DNA from: Melampsora larici-populina 98AG31
Taxonomy: Eukaryota > Basidiomycota > Pucciniomycetes > Pucciniales > Melampsoraceae
NCBI RefSeq assembly: GCF_000204055.1
Contig: NW_006768825.1
Coordinates: 455,522 to 519,521 of the forward strand
Reading direction: 5' to 3'
Length of the DNA stretch: 64,000 nt
The notes below the pieces were generated by a model. It searched no databases and had not been told where the DNA came from. It saw only the letters and a list, made by a program, of their open reading frames with translations. How positions within the stretch are numbered: the stretch's first letter is position 1; each line of letters opens with the position of its first letter. Shown piece after piece: positions 47,503 through 60,191 of the stretch. The translations under genes were made by a program, and so were the position numbers.

Positions 47503-48495
47503 TATACTCAACTAAGAGAAAGTTGAAAAAATTGGCTTGGGGTTGGGGTTTCTTTTTGGGATGTTTGGTGGGATTTGAGTGATGGATTCAAGGGTTTGGA
47601 AAGGTTTTCCTTTTTTTTTTTGGTTGATCTTTAGATTGTAGGTTTGAAATATATTGTTGTATATTGAATTTGGTTTGTAGGTAGGACATTGGTTTTGGTT
47701 TTTTGAATGGATTTTAGAAAACTCTTTTTAATCTTACTTTTGTTCATTAAATGTAGATTATGGTGATTATGAGACATTATTTTGATGTATGTGTAAGTCG
47801 TATGATCAAATAGAATAAAGTGAAACAAAACTTTCAAGTTGATTTTCTGTTTTTTTGTTATTAGAGTATATAGGATAATTATTGAAACAAATGGTAAACT
47901 TGAAAAAAGTTGAGATGTGAAGGTTGCAATCATTAAAGAAAATGAAGCAAAGCTCAAAGCCAGAAAGATGACTTATAGATTTCTTTTTTTTGGTAAATAT
48001 CTGCTTCAAGACCTGTTGAGTTTCTGATAGCTGGGTTTTAAATTGCCAATTTGATTGGAAGAGCTATTTGGGACACCTTCAAGTTCGAATTTTAAACAAG
48101 CTACTGATTTATAAAAAATGAGTGCTGAGGATTTAATGGAATCTTGATGGTCCCTCCTCACCTGCTTGATTGAGTTGGTTGTGTATAAGTCAACATCATG
48201 CTATCATGGGTTTTGCACAAGAGTTTCTTTAGAAAGAAAGAATTCTTTAAAGGCAAGAATTGACCACATAGCATTAATTTCTATGTCCTGACTTCTAGCA
48301 CACGGTTTTAGTATGGGGTACTCTGGCGTGCTTACTGAAGCGCCAAAATGGATTGTGAAGTCAACGGAAGAGGTCGTCACGTAAACCAAACTAAACTTCA
48401 AGTAATTCAGTTCTAGATCACCGAAACCTAGAGCCTGAGCTACGGTCTTCAAGGAGGGCTTTGGCTTTGAGTGTAGAAGAAAGACGTGAGCGGGA
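47503..48495. other. Intergenic, nothing recognised
   Basis: AT-rich 3' flank of RAD17 followed by unique sequence. No gene or repeat seen. Confidence 0.4.
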
Positions 48496-48808
48496 TGGAT
48501 GAAGTGGTTTGTCGCAAGAACTCAAGCCACCATCTGATCTCTTCTCAAACACTCCCAAATCAAATCACACCAAACTGACAATCAACTTCAACTTTGCATT
48601 TCCTATCTTCTACATATCTTTCCAGGTTTGGATGAGAATCTTCAAGAATGAATTTAAAGAAGAGGGTCGTTGGAAAAACAAACTAGGAGTAGAACCTCTT
48701 CTTTATAATCTTCCTGTCTCAAGAACTCATTCCCTTGACTCTCATCACTATCACTCACCATCTTCAATTCCAATTCCTTTCAAGGGTTCTCCTTGCTCAT
48801 GTTGGTAA
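48496..48808 (+). CDS. Small hypothetical protein
   Basis: I do not recognise it. An open frame running into KNEFKEEGRWKNKLGVEPLL and ending in a proline/histidine/serine-rich tail with SPCSC follows a strong acceptor (acatatctttccag, about 48613-48626). A start at 48496 (ATG GAT GAA) with a weak gtggtt donor would give a protein of about 60 residues. A gtaagc donor at the end (48806) suggests a final intron that creates the stop. It looks like a conserved short eukaryotic protein but I cannot name it. Confidence 0.3.
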
Positions 48809-49041
48809 GCGCGTAGGTTTATTCAATACATTCTACTTATCTTCAACTCGCTTACAACCTTCGATCTCTTTTTTTAGATAACCTCGATTCATTGATCCTC
48901 AATTCCTCAGAACTATCGACTTGTTCTTTCAATCCTTTCGTTTTAACTAAAACATCCCAAATTACTACAACCATCAAATAACGTCTGACGAACACAAACC
49001 TTTTGATTTGGATCATTCATTGATTATCTAAAAGGAGAAGA

Positions 49042-51476
49042 ATGAAATCCCATTTGGTCAACCATCGACGATTACTTTTATCAATCTCAAGTTTCTTACT
49101 TTTCACAAGATGGATCTTATGTGAATCATCAATAGAAGTTTTAACGAATTCGACTGGCTCTGAATCTCATTTAGTCGATTCTAGTGGATTCCCATGGGCT
49201 TCAAATTCGACTCCTATCAGTTTATCTTATGCTGGTCTGATCACCGTACGACAAACTTTGGCGTATCAAGCTAAACTGTTTTATTGGTTTTTTCCATGTA
49301 CTACTAATCCTCAAGCACCATTGATCATGTTTGTTTCAAACCTTGTTTTGTTTTGTTTCGAAAATGTGAACTGAAGGGCTGCTTAAATTGACGTGACGAT
49401 ACTTTTTGTTTTGATCATATGTAGTTGGCTTCAAGGTGGACCATTTAGTTCATCTATGAGTGGTCTGTTTCTTGAATCTGGACCACTTAGAATCCAAACC
49501 AAACCTGGTGTTAAACTAAGTCCATCTACTCAAAACGAAACGATTGATGATTTCATTCTTTCTACCAATCCATCTACTTGGAATCAACATTTCAATATGG
49601 TTTTCTTAGATCAACCAGTGGTAAGTTAAAACTTCAAGTACTATATTTAAAGCCCAAACCTTACTGAAGCTGAAACTTTTTGGTTTTTTTTTGAAGGGCA
49701 CTGGGTTTTCTTTTGTTGATCCACCGATCTTGGTCAATGATACTGGTGGGAAACAGTCCTTACCAACTCTTCTGAAAAGGTCTTTGGATGGATGTACAGA
49801 TCCTTCGAATTGTTCAGTTTCTTCTTCTAATAATACGTCAGAAGATCCTGATTACCAACATGGATATGTGAAAAACCAAAAAGCGGTAAGTGAAATCCCA
49901 CCTATTTTATTTTTCTATCTCAAAAAAAAAGATGACCAAAAAGAAAACTAATCGATTTTTATATTTGTGATTCCAAAATTCCAGATAGCCAAAGATTTTT
50001 TAAGTTTCTTAGATGAATTTTATCAAAGATATCCTTCTATGAAAAAAGTGAACTTAACGATCTCAAGTGAATCGTATGGAGGTAAATATGTTCCTACAAT
50101 TGCTACTGCTATCACAGAACATAATCAAAAGTTTCCAAATGATTGTATACCTTTGAAATCTTTAACAATCGGTAATCAATGGTAAGTTTTTTTGATTTTT
50201 ATTTTGTTGTACTTCTTGTGTATTGAACATTTGGATTGGTTTTAGGACGGATCCTTATACCCAAGTAGCTACCAACATAGACCAACGTGAGTCACATTTC
50301 CTTCTACTCCTAATCCCAAGAAGAAACCTAAATGATCCTAATCGGTTTTCTCTCTTATTAATCGTAGTGGTCTGGTTCGGTTTGATATCAACACAACAAG
50401 CTAAAAATGCTTCAATCTTATTAAACGAATCTCGATCTGAGATTTTAAAAAAGAATTGGACCTCAGCTTTAAGTCATCGATTAGATATGTTTGATCTTTT
50501 GTCTAATTATACGGGTGGAGTGAATTGGTATGATGTTAGGATGAAAAATGTTCAATTTGATCAAAAACCAATGTAAATCCCATCTAATTTCCAAACAAAA
50601 AAAAACACGTGAGGTCTTTTGATGAGGTTTGGGGGGTTGAAACTGATTTTTTGGTTTTATTTTTGGATTAGGAATCATTTTCTACGTTGTAATGAAACGA
50701 AAAGGATTTTACATGTTCCTACTAAATATCGATTCGGACAAGATGATGGAATGTTTGAAATCTTTCAAGATGATATTATGCAGGTAAGCCTTTCCTTGAT
50801 GTCTACCCCTCCAAAACATCCATTCATCTTTTTCTTGGGGGGGGGGGTTGTTTCAACATGATTTTTACTTATTCTGAATTCATTTTCTTTTTGGTTTCTT
50901 TAGTCAACTAAAGATTTGTTTCCCCAACTTTTCAAAACTTATAAAGTTTTAATGTATCAAGGAAATATGGATCTTAGAGATGGAGTAGCTTCTAATACAG
51001 CTTGGTAAGATTGATTCTTGAAAATCATTTTTCTTTGTATACTTATACGCTTGATTTTTTCGGTGGGGGTCATAGGCTTTCTTCTTTAGATTGGGATGGA
51101 CGTGATGGGTTTGAAACGGCTCCAAGAAAAGTGAGAAAATCGATTTCTTCTTCTTTTTTTTATTTTTCTCTGGTGAGACTAATTTGAAAATGAATTTTTG
51201 TTTCTAGTTATGGAAATCTCAAACAGGTGAATTGTTTGGGTATGCCACTCAATTTGAGAACCTCAGTAGAGTGATCCTTTTAGTAAGTGTCATTTTCTTT
51301 TGGGTGTTTTTTTTTATTTCGATCAATCGAATCGGATTGTTGATCCTTTGGGGGTTTTGATTGGAATTGTGTGATTTCTTTAGGGTTGTGGTCATCTTGT
51401 ACCGGCTGATAATGGTTGTCCAAGTTCTTCTTTAGAAATGATGATTCGTCATCATACTCAATCGAATTTCATCTAA
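49042..51476 (+). CDS. Secreted serine carboxypeptidase-like protein (S10 family)
   Basis: S10 carboxypeptidases remove C-terminal residues in vacuoles or outside the cell. A hydrophobic signal sequence (RRLLLSISSFLLFTRWILC) starts the protein, and several N-glycosylation sequons follow. Exons join WLQGGPFSSSMSGLFLESGP, VFLDQPVGTGFSFVDPP, IAKDFLSFLDEFYQRYPSM, SSESYGGKYVPTIATAI, MYQGNMDLRDGVASNTAW and CGHLVPADN, ending TAA at 51474-51476. The Ser, Asp and His positions are present (ESYGG, NMD, GHLVP). Two conserved positions deviate: GGPG is GGPF, and the glycine before ESYGG is serine. The motif set is nearer to the retinoid-inducible (SCPEP1-like) branch than to Kex1. About nine exons; borders approximate. 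Confidence 0.82.
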
Positions 51477-53002
51477 GAACCAAAAAGAAGAAACGATTTT
51501 TTTGAAAAGAAAATCAATGGACAATTCATTAACATTTTGTTTGGGTTTTACTTTTTGTCTTTTAAATTTTTAATTTAATTCTCTTACACACATACACATC
51601 AAGAAAGAATGAATGAAAAAAAAACACATTACTTAGAAAGTATAGTATACATTTGCCTATTTTCGTTTTCTCATTTATTCGGTTTCTTTCTTTGAGTATG
51701 GATTGGGAGGTTTGGACAATTAGATTTGGTTGTGATTGTGGGTTTTTCTTACGTTCTTGAGATGAAGAAGGTTTAGAATTTTTGGTTGGGTCTTATACTA
51801 TCGTTTAATTTAAAATATACTATCATTTAATATTCGTAGATATATCAGTGATGAGTTATGGTTTGAAAAGTTTACCATATATCCGATCATATCACGAAGA
51901 AAATCAATATTTTTGATTAGAATGAATTGAGCCTTGAAGGTGATTGATTTGATTCTGAATGTGAATTGGTTTGAAGTTGAATATTTTGTATATACATAGG
52001 TGAGAATTGATGGTTTAATGATGATGAGATTTGGTTTTGATAAGAAAGATCTTGTTTTGAATTGTTTAGTAAATAGAAATGATTTTGTTTCGTGGGCCAG
52101 ACTTAGAGGTGCTTGAATAATGTTACTTTGAAGAATGTTTAGTCATCATTGATGAGATGTGCTTGAAATCAATTATATGAATTATGGAATGTGATCCAGG
52201 ATTCCAGGAAGACATATTCTATAAGCAGTAGGTACATATCACTAATCACTAGCTTAACAAAGCCCTTTGCACGGCCTCGTCTGCTCCCTTGAAAGAGGGG
52301 CTTAAAACCCAAACAGTTTGGTTTGCCTGTGTGGCTCCAGATATCCAAAGTCCCTTTAAGTAGTTTTTCTCAATTTTTCTCTGTTTACATTTTTGTGAAG
52401 TTTACACCCTTTTGGTATGTTTTTCTTTATGGAATGATACATATTGTGAGCAACACAGACATCCCTGCACGAGCGTGCTTGAGATAAGTTTACTCTACTG
52501 CATTAAGCTTAAAGGAAACTTTATTTTCAATATATGGATAAGTTGTCTTGCCTTCATTAACACTTTTTTTATCTCTTGAATCTAAATTATCTTGAAGATA
52601 CATACATGGTGTTGTGAACCTGATGATGATGAAGTGGAATTCTTTAAAAAGAGATATAGTCATTTAGACAAAGATAAAAAACAGATTGAGTTGTGAAATG
52701 TGAAGGATTGAATAAACATAAAAATTTGGAGAGGGAAAGAGAAATGTATGTATGAAGTTTGAAATCAAAAACTCATACATCTTTCTTTAGTTGAACTGAT
52801 GGAAAAAAAGATGAGCAGAATGGAAATAAGTTTTTGAATTTTTTGGTTTTATGACGTTTGATAATTGTGAAGAAATTGGAATGTAAGAAGTACAGATTGA
52901 TGAAGTCGAGTCAGTGATACTATAATCGGTTATTCTATCAGCCAAATATGCAATGAGAGGACGTACCCAAAAAAAGGTTAAACTGTAAGGACATCAAAGG
53001 AT
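51477..53002. other. Intergenic between convergent genes
   Basis: About 1.5 kb, AT-rich. No gene, RNA or repeat that I can support. Confidence 0.4.
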
Positions 53003-53520
53003 CTAACAGAATTGCATGGAAATGCTAGAACCTGCACCAGTAACTTGACGTTGAGCAGTGTAATCATCAGACTTATAGAAAGCGTTGTTTGGACCACAGT
53101 CTGAGCTCTGACAAGAAGCACTCTGACTGCCGGAAGGACCAGTGATGGTGAATCTTGCAGGATGATCGAACTGGTGAGGAGAAATGAGAGTGATATCCGC
53201 AGAAGTCACATCATCTACTAAAGTAAACTCGATTGAATTACATCCTACTCCATTGATATCACCACAGGCTTGAGCGATCCCGCCTCTGACATCGCCATCA
53301 AAAGAAAAGGTACCCGCGCCATAGTTGCCACGTCCGGGAAGTTGCATGGTGGTAGCACTGCCACAATTGTTGACGAGCTGATGCATAAGAGACATTTCTG
53401 AGCACACATATCTGCTGATGATTATCTAGAGGTCATACTCACAGTGATCCCATGAGTGCTCGCAGAAACAGTGGTAAAAAATATCGCGGCTAATAAAGTG
53501 AAGATACGTGATGATATCAT
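53003..53520 (-). CDS. Small secreted cysteine-rich protein, thaumatin-like/glycopeptide-type
   Basis: Exon 1 (53520 to about 53443) encodes a signal peptide, MISSRIFTLLAAIFFTTVSA, followed by STHGIT and a gtgagt donor. Exon 2 starts after a cag acceptor with LVNNCGSATTMQLPGRGNYG and carries QACGDINGVGCNSIEFTLVD, CQSSDCGPNNAFYKSDD and a C-terminal FC. Mature size is about 135 residues with seven or eight cysteines. The NNC start and the C-terminal pattern resemble the fungal small glycopeptide/thaumatin-like secreted proteins. Its C-terminal half matches the divergent neighbour at 54394. Probably extracellular; a role at the plant interface is only an inference. Confidence 0.75.
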
Positions 53521-54393
53521 CTCGAGGGGTTCAGACAAAGATAATATGATAAAATTTTATGATGGTGATAAAGGTAATTGGAGTAATTCAGAAGGAAATC
53601 TCTTGGTTTTAGGAAATCGAAATGACGACTTTGCATCTCGTTTATATAGCCATCAATTCTTACTTTTTCAAGACCACAACTTGTAAGACTCCAAAACAGC
53701 TCTTCTTGTCTGATAGCAAAATCGAAGTTAGCAGAAGCAATCAAGATTACAAACTTCATTTGCATAAAATAATTAACTCGAACCAATCGCCTAGGCTCAC
53801 ATTGCGGAATGTTCGACACAGCTCACAGCTCACAATGAACGTGCAAGAAGAAGGATGATGAGAATTTTCAATGCTTTGACTAGGTCGAATCACAAGACAA
53901 GAAAGCACAGATCAATCTCTGAATGAAATGATAAACTCATTCCAAAACAGTGAAAATAATTGATTGAGTTCGAAACTCATAATGATCAATGATGACTTCT
54001 TATGACTTAATATATATGGATATAGACGATTTCATTTCATGGAAATGTATGACAAGATCGTGACAAAAGAAAATGATGACATCAGAGAAAATGCATTTGA
54101 GAATTATCCATCGCTGTGAGTAAAACAAATGATCACTCAGAAGATTTTATTAAGGGTGATACTATAGAGCCAGAGGGGTGAAATTCCGATGCGTCGTTTA
54201 AAGTCTTGAGCGTGCTGCGTGCTGTGTGCTGTGGAGAGGATGCCATCGGAGTGCAGATCGATCAGTCTGTACCCCGGATATTCATTCCTAAGGGGCATGG
54301 ATATCATTTTGGATATAAAACACGTCCATCCCAACACGCTCAAGTGCCATAACCATCATCCGTTCAGAATATATTCCAAACATTATACAAAAA
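53521..54393. promoter_or_regulatory. Divergent promoter region of the two secreted-protein genes
   Basis: About 870 bp between divergent start codons. TATA-like tatatatgg near 54010 and ggatataaaacacg near 54310 lie 80 to 380 bp before the right-hand start. No other element recognised. Confidence 0.35.
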
Positions 54394-55104
54394 ATGATGA
54401 TGACTGTTGCCTCTTCGATCTTACACCTTGTCACTTTTGCCTACTTGGCAGCTACTATCTCGGCTTATACTATTCACTTTCAGAATAGTTGCTCTTATAC
54501 GGTTTGGGCCGCTGTAGGCAAGGCTCCTAACGGACAACCAGATACATCTGTTTCATTTGGTCAACAACTCAGCTCAGGTCAGAGTGCCGATTTTGGTGTA
54601 GCAGATAATCAGTTAGGTATTCGTGCTTGGGGAAGAACTGGTTGTGATGGGTGAGTTCTAATTGCGATAGATTTTTGATGAGTACATTATTATCACTCTG
54701 AGTGACTGATTATTGCTTTATCAGCTCTGGTGCCAATTGTCAGACTGGTGCTTGTAATGGTGGTTTAGTCTGTACCGACGCTGGGATCACTTCACGTGCT
54801 CTTCTTTCTGAATACGGTATAGGAACTGATGGTAGAATTTACTGGGATCGTAAGTCCATGATTTTGATAGATTTGAGTGTTTGTCTTTATATAATCTGAT
54901 CTGATGATCTTAAAAATAAATTTAGTTTCATATGTTGGTGGTCAAATTAATATTCCTACTAGACTTACAGGTCCAGATGGTCAAGAAGTTTATTGTGCAA
55001 ATGGAAATTGTCCAAACACTCAAGCTTTTCAAAATTCCGAAGATTTTGGTGCTATAAGAAATTCAGCTCAAGGTGGTACTTATAATCATCATTTCTGTGG
55101 TTAA
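54394..55104 (+). CDS. Secreted thaumatin-like protein
   Basis: Three exons: 54394-54650, 54725-54849 and 54926-55104, joining in phase. It starts with a signal peptide (MMMTVASSILHLVTFAYLAA) and the mature part begins with YTIHFQNSCSYTVWAAVG, the classic thaumatin-family opening. IRAWGRTGCDG and CQTGACNGGLVC follow, matching the GRTGC/TGDCGG region of thaumatins. The last exon ends CANGNCPNTQAFQNSEDFGA ... HHFCG. Length is about 185 residues, shorter than plant PR-5 and like small fungal thaumatins. Its C-terminal pattern (C-x4-C, AF..S.D..A.R, FC) is shared with the divergent gene at 53003-53520, so they are likely paralogues. Predicted role: extracellular, carbohydrate-related or host interface; unproven. 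Confidence 0.83.
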
Positions 55105-57188
55105 GAAAAAAAACTATACATGGATTTTTTTTTGTAAACAATCCATCAAATCCTTATGTGATTGTGTGTTATGTATCTGATTTCCCTCTCAATTGTTTGG
55201 AACCCCTTTGGTTAGTTTGTTTTGAGACTTGATGATTTCTGGTTTGAGTGAATTGAAATCCGTAGTTGTCTTGTTGTACAACATGCTTCATAGAGGTCTA
55301 GACCACAAATAGGCAAGTGAAGAATAAGAATACAAAGCAAGGAAGAGAAACATCAAAAAGAAAAAAACAAGAAAGGAAGGAGGTGAAAGAACACAGCATC
55401 AACATTGTCATACCACAAGTTCAACTGTGGGATCTACTCCCTTCCAAGCTGTGGTCTGACTTGACACCTCTATTTATATGACAATAAACTTTCCTGATTT
55501 CCATCAAGTCAAGCCTCAGGCTCTACTCATCTCCTGAAGATCTTGTTAATTTGATAGTTGACTTTGTATACCATCTCAATCAGTTGATAATATATCTGAT
55601 AACATAATCTTATTACATTTGTCATTAACTCAATGAGAACTTTAGCCAACTGTAACCAGAGTCTCACATTAGGATTGGGTCTACGTCTCAAGTTGATTAT
55701 ATAGTTCTCCTCTTTCTATGACAATGACTGTAAGCTTAGCCTTGATCTTTGACCAACTGTGCCTTTACTTGATACCCCAGGTATGATGATATTATCTTTG
55801 ATGTCTGATCAGAAAGGATCTACTCTTCAAATCTCATGATATTCAACTTTTATTGTGCCATTAAGATCCTGTTGCATCTTGCACAACTATGTTTAATCCT
55901 GCTCTTGATAGCTAGTGATGGTAGTAATTCCTTTGCAGGATGTGCTTTCACCTGATACCCTTGGTCATTTTTATCACATCATTTCCCTTAGCTCTGTTTT
56001 CCCGGACAACTTCAGTGAACCTGATCCCACCAATTCTTTGTGGTTTCAGCGAGGTGCTTGGTTCAGTGTGACTGGGTTTCTAATTTTGGATGTCTTCCTG
56101 TTCTATGTAGCTGGTAAATAGTGTTTGCTCTGAAACTGAGTGTATCCTGTGAAGATTTAAAAGAAGCACTTCCAACAAAGATACCTCAGATTGGAACAGT
56201 TGATTTGTTAAGCTTATTGATACCTACAATGTATGGAATGTGTCTTCCTGATAGTTTGGGATCACAAAGGTTGTTGAGTTTAAGGTATCAGCTAAACTTC
56301 AATGATCCACCAAGATCAAAAACTTATCATTCCTTGTGGTTTCAAAATGCCTCATTCCGTAGTACACATTCTCCAATACACAGGAATACCATTCCATAGC
56401 TCTCTGGGTCAAATAAACTACTTGGTGTTGATATCCTCACTCGCGGAGTAGGTTCTGGAGCAGCATTTTTACTTGGTTTTCATTGTTGAGGTGGAGCCGC
56501 CGGAGTGAGCTCAATCACTGTGGCAGATGCCAGGGCCAACTTCTGGAGCACACCCAATGACCAGCTATGGACATAGATACTTGTCCTCCAAATCTAGCCC
56601 CTTGGCCAATGGTTCCGCCAAAAGTACGCTTGTTCATACCGTGTCCAGTCGTTGAGCTTTGCGCAATGTTCGGCAACTTGGAGATCTAAACTCAAAGATA
56701 GGTCCCAGACAATAAACGTTTATAAGATCTGTACCTGATTTCCTTTGCACGATTGATTTTGAATGCAAATATGTATCTTGGAGGAGTAAGGATTGGAACC
56801 ATAATTGATACGTGGCTTTTTGGAGGTGGTAGATTGTTCGGAGTTTATGTATGTTGTTGTTGGTTTAAGATGGAACTCATTTGGTTTGTTGGTTTTGGTT
56901 TTTGGCTTGTTTGTGTCGATGTATGATGCGAAGTGATTGTTGTTCTTGTTTGGAACAAAGCAGCAAACTGAAAGCTTTTGTGGTATACTGATCAACCAAT
57001 TCCCTTGTTCCTTGTTTGAGCAAAGCTTTTGATCGGATTTGATTAAGTGATCTAAGACTGTCACGATCAGTGTTTGATTGCATGTTAAGGCTGTGAATGG
57101 TTCTAAGACATTTCATTGAGTTTTTTTTTTCTTTTAAATCGGGAAATCGTCTCAAAGTCGAAATTCCAGTCAGTCTTCCACCCACCAA
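55105..57188. other. Non-coding spacer, possibly transposon debris
   Basis: 2 kb without a recognisable gene. Two related snippets (tctttgtggtttcag near 56035 and tccttgtggtttcaa near 56330) and a palindrome tgttgtacaaca at 55272 hint at old retrotransposon sequence, but I can show no ends or protein. Confidence 0.3.
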
Positions 57189-59087
57189 ATGAGTTTAACC
57201 AATAACATTCTCTTAAAACTTAGAATTCCTTTCAATCCTATCAGATTCACTCAACTATCAAAATCATTTACCACTACTACTCAATTCAAAATGTCTGCTT
57301 CTCAAATCTTACCTACTCAATCTTTTAATAAATCTCTTTATACTCCTTTAGCTACTTATGATGTCAGTTCTTCTTTTCATTCTTTTTCTTTCCCTAAGCT
57401 TTTTTGATATCTGATCGGTCTTCTTCTTTGATTCAATAGCCTGAAGTACAAAGAATTATTGAAGATGAGACTTATAGACAATACTCTGGATTAGAACTCA
57501 TAGCATCAGAAAAGTAAGTTCTTTTCAAAAGATGAACCTCGATCGATCGATCAAACTCTTCTAATTTCTTTTTTTGTCTTGCTACTAGTTTAACTTCTTT
57601 AGCAGTCATGGAAGCCAATGGATCGATCTTAACTAATAAATATTCAGAAGGTTTACCAAACGCAAGATATTATGGTGGAAATGAATTTATAGATCAATTA
57701 GAAATCTTATGTCAAAACAGAGCTTTAGAAGCCTTCAGATTAGATCCTAAAGTGTGGGGTGTAAATGTTCAACCTTACTCAGGTAGTACTGCAAAGTAAA
57801 TCCTTCATTGAATCATTACCTTGATGAAAAGACATTGATTTATTTATTTTTGCTTGTTATATTAGTTTTGCAGTGTTTACAGCTTTGATCGAACCACAAG
57901 ATCGGATCATGGGTTTAGGTTTACCAGATGGAGGTCATCTCACTCATGGGTTTTATACTGCCAAACGAAAGATCTCAGCTTCATCAATATATTTTCAATC
58001 GTTTCCTTACAATATCGATCCTACTAGTAAATTGATTGATTATGATTATTTAGAAAACACTGCTAAGGTTTATAAACCTAAGATTTTGATTTGTGGTGCT
58101 TCGGCTTATCCACGTGATTGGGATTATGCTAGATTGAAAAAGATTGCGGCTGATCAAGGTGCTTATTTGATGATGGATGTAAGTAAATTTCTCGTTTTTC
58201 AAATTCTTTTTTTAAATTCAAGTCGGTCATAATTACTGATTCGAATTGACTTGATTGTGATTTTAAGATGGCACATATCTCAGGTTTGGTCGCCGGTCAA
58301 GCTCAAAACAATCCATTTGAATACTGTGATATAGTAACGACGACGACTCACAAAACTTTACGAGGTCCTAGAGCAGGAATGATCTTTTTTAAAAAAGATT
58401 CCGATTCGAGTATTGAAGCCAAGATCAATAATGCAGTCTTTCCAGCTTGTCAAGGAGGACCACATAATAATACGATTGCAGGAATTGCAGTGGCATTGAA
58501 ACAAGTCATTGATCCGGAATTTCAATCTTATGCTAAAGCCGTGGTGGAGAATGCTAGAGCACTTGGGGCTAGATTGATCGAATTGGGTTATGAACTTCAA
58601 ACCGGTGGAACTGATAATCATTTGGTTCTTTGGGATTTGAGACCGATTGGTTTGACTGGTAGTAAAGTTGAAAAGATTTGTGATTTGTGTAAGTTTTGTT
58701 TTCTTTTGAATTCAAAGAAAGATAACTAATATGGTTCCTTTTTACCTAGGTCATATTACGATTAATAAGAATGCAGTATCAGGTGATACATCAGCACAAG
58801 TACCAGGAGGAGTTAGATTAGGAACCTCTGCTTTAACCTCTAGATCAATGGGAACAGAAGAGATGAAAGAAGTAGCCAACTTTATGGATCGAGTGATTAA
58901 GATTTCATTAAAATTACAAAAAGAATGCGGATCTAAATTATTGAAAGATTTCTTAAAAGTTGCTAGTGAAGGTGAAGGTGAAGGTAGAAAAGATTTAGAA
59001 CAACTTAAGAAGGAGGTAGGTGTTTTTAGTCGTAGGTTTGGATTACCTGGTGTGAATGTTGAAGGATTAAAGAATAGAGAAGATTAG
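57189..59087 (+). CDS. Serine hydroxymethyltransferase, possibly dual-targeted
   Basis: PLP enzyme that interconverts serine and glycine and feeds one-carbon folate metabolism. Six exons: 57189-57362, 57440-57513, 57589-57795, 57866-58178, 58268-58688, 58750-59087, all in phase. Motifs: [56 protein letters not shown], the PLP lysine in [52 protein letters not shown] and [11 protein letters not shown]. The first methionine (57189) precedes a basic, hydroxylated stretch ([20 protein letters not shown]) that looks like a mitochondrial presequence. A second ATG at 57291 ([10 protein letters not shown]) would give a normal cytosolic form. Intact. Confidence 0.95.
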
Positions 59088-59839
59088 ATGATTGGATGAT
59101 AAGAGGAAATTATTTCTTTCTTATCTTTTTCTTTTTTTCTTTTTCTTATTGTTTGGTTTCATGATTTTGTTCAGAATCTTATCAAGCGTTTAGTTGATAA
59201 AGAAGGAAATAGGAAATAAGGTTCTGGATTTATATATCTTTGTATGGATGGCTTTATAGATCTATATCTTTGTATGGATGGCTTTAGATATCTATATCTT
59301 TGTATGGATGGCTCAGCTAGGTGTTTTTTTTTGTTTCCTGAAGTATGTAAGAATCACTTTCAACAAGTTTTTCTTTGATTACAAAATCATATAGATATGT
59401 GTATTTTTTTCTTTTTTCTCTTTTGTGCATGAAATCGATGGCATAAGTGGAGGTACAAATTGAAATGTTTGCGTGATTGAGAAATGATGAGGAGGTTGAG
59501 CTTGAGTGATTTCATGATTTAGAAATGATGTCTTGATTTAAAATCTGAACCTAGAGCTGATCAATTGGAATCTATGGTATGTTTTTCAATTGTCTTCAGA
59601 TCATTAGCCATGGGTGGTCTGGATGCAAACCAATCGGAAACAAGTACCCACATCCAAGTGATCAAAAACGCGAGCATTTTGATTATAGCATGAAAAAGAA
59701 CAACTTTTGTGAGGTATCCTTTCTTCTTAAAGCCTTGGTTACTTTATAAAGTGTCTTATTCATGATCTATTTTCTGTTGCTTGAATGGTAAATATTTAGT
59801 GTGTATCACCATGAACCAAACATCTTATGTTTACCCTTA
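59088..59839. other. SHMT 3' flank up to the Helitron
   Basis: Poly-pyrimidine rich 3' region with the 30-bp tandem repeat at 59233-59313. No gene seen. Confidence 0.45.
59233..59313. repeat. 30-bp tandem repeat, about 2.7 copies
   Basis: Units start at 59233, 59263 and 59293 with tatatctttgtatggatggc. Confidence 0.9.
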
Positions 59840-59867
59840 CTAGAGTCTCGGGGGCGGCCAGCCGCCC
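59840..59867 (-). terminator. Helitron 3' terminal hairpin and CTAG end
   Basis: Stem arms gggcggc (59852-59858) and gccgccc (59861-59867) with a 2-base loop; ctag at 59840-59843. This is a transposition terminator, not a transcription terminator. Confidence 0.8.
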
Positions 59868-60191
59868 TCACGTTTTTGTTTCGGAAAACCCTGACTCGGC
59901 ACCGTCTCACTTGTATCGGGACCGCCGCAGCACGCGTCAAAGAAGCCCCGCGTTATCCGCCTGAGTCCTAATGTCGGCATACTATGTTGTCCATTCTGGT
60001 TGAACTTCCAATGCCTCCCTCGCATCCGTCCAAATTGACCACCACAGCGATCCAGTCTTGCCTCAGGACTTGACGCCTCATCCAAGACATCACTCATTTG
60101 ACGTTATAAAGGATGTTGTACTACGCAACTTCAAACCATGTCTCTCAAGGCCCTCCATCCCAACTTTTAATACGCAATCACTTCTTGCCAC

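Noticed and set aside
55271..55500. Possible LTR starting tgttgtacaaca with a TATA-like tatttatatgac
   Set aside because: No matching second LTR, no 5-bp duplication with a TG..CA pair, and no retrotransposon protein nearby.
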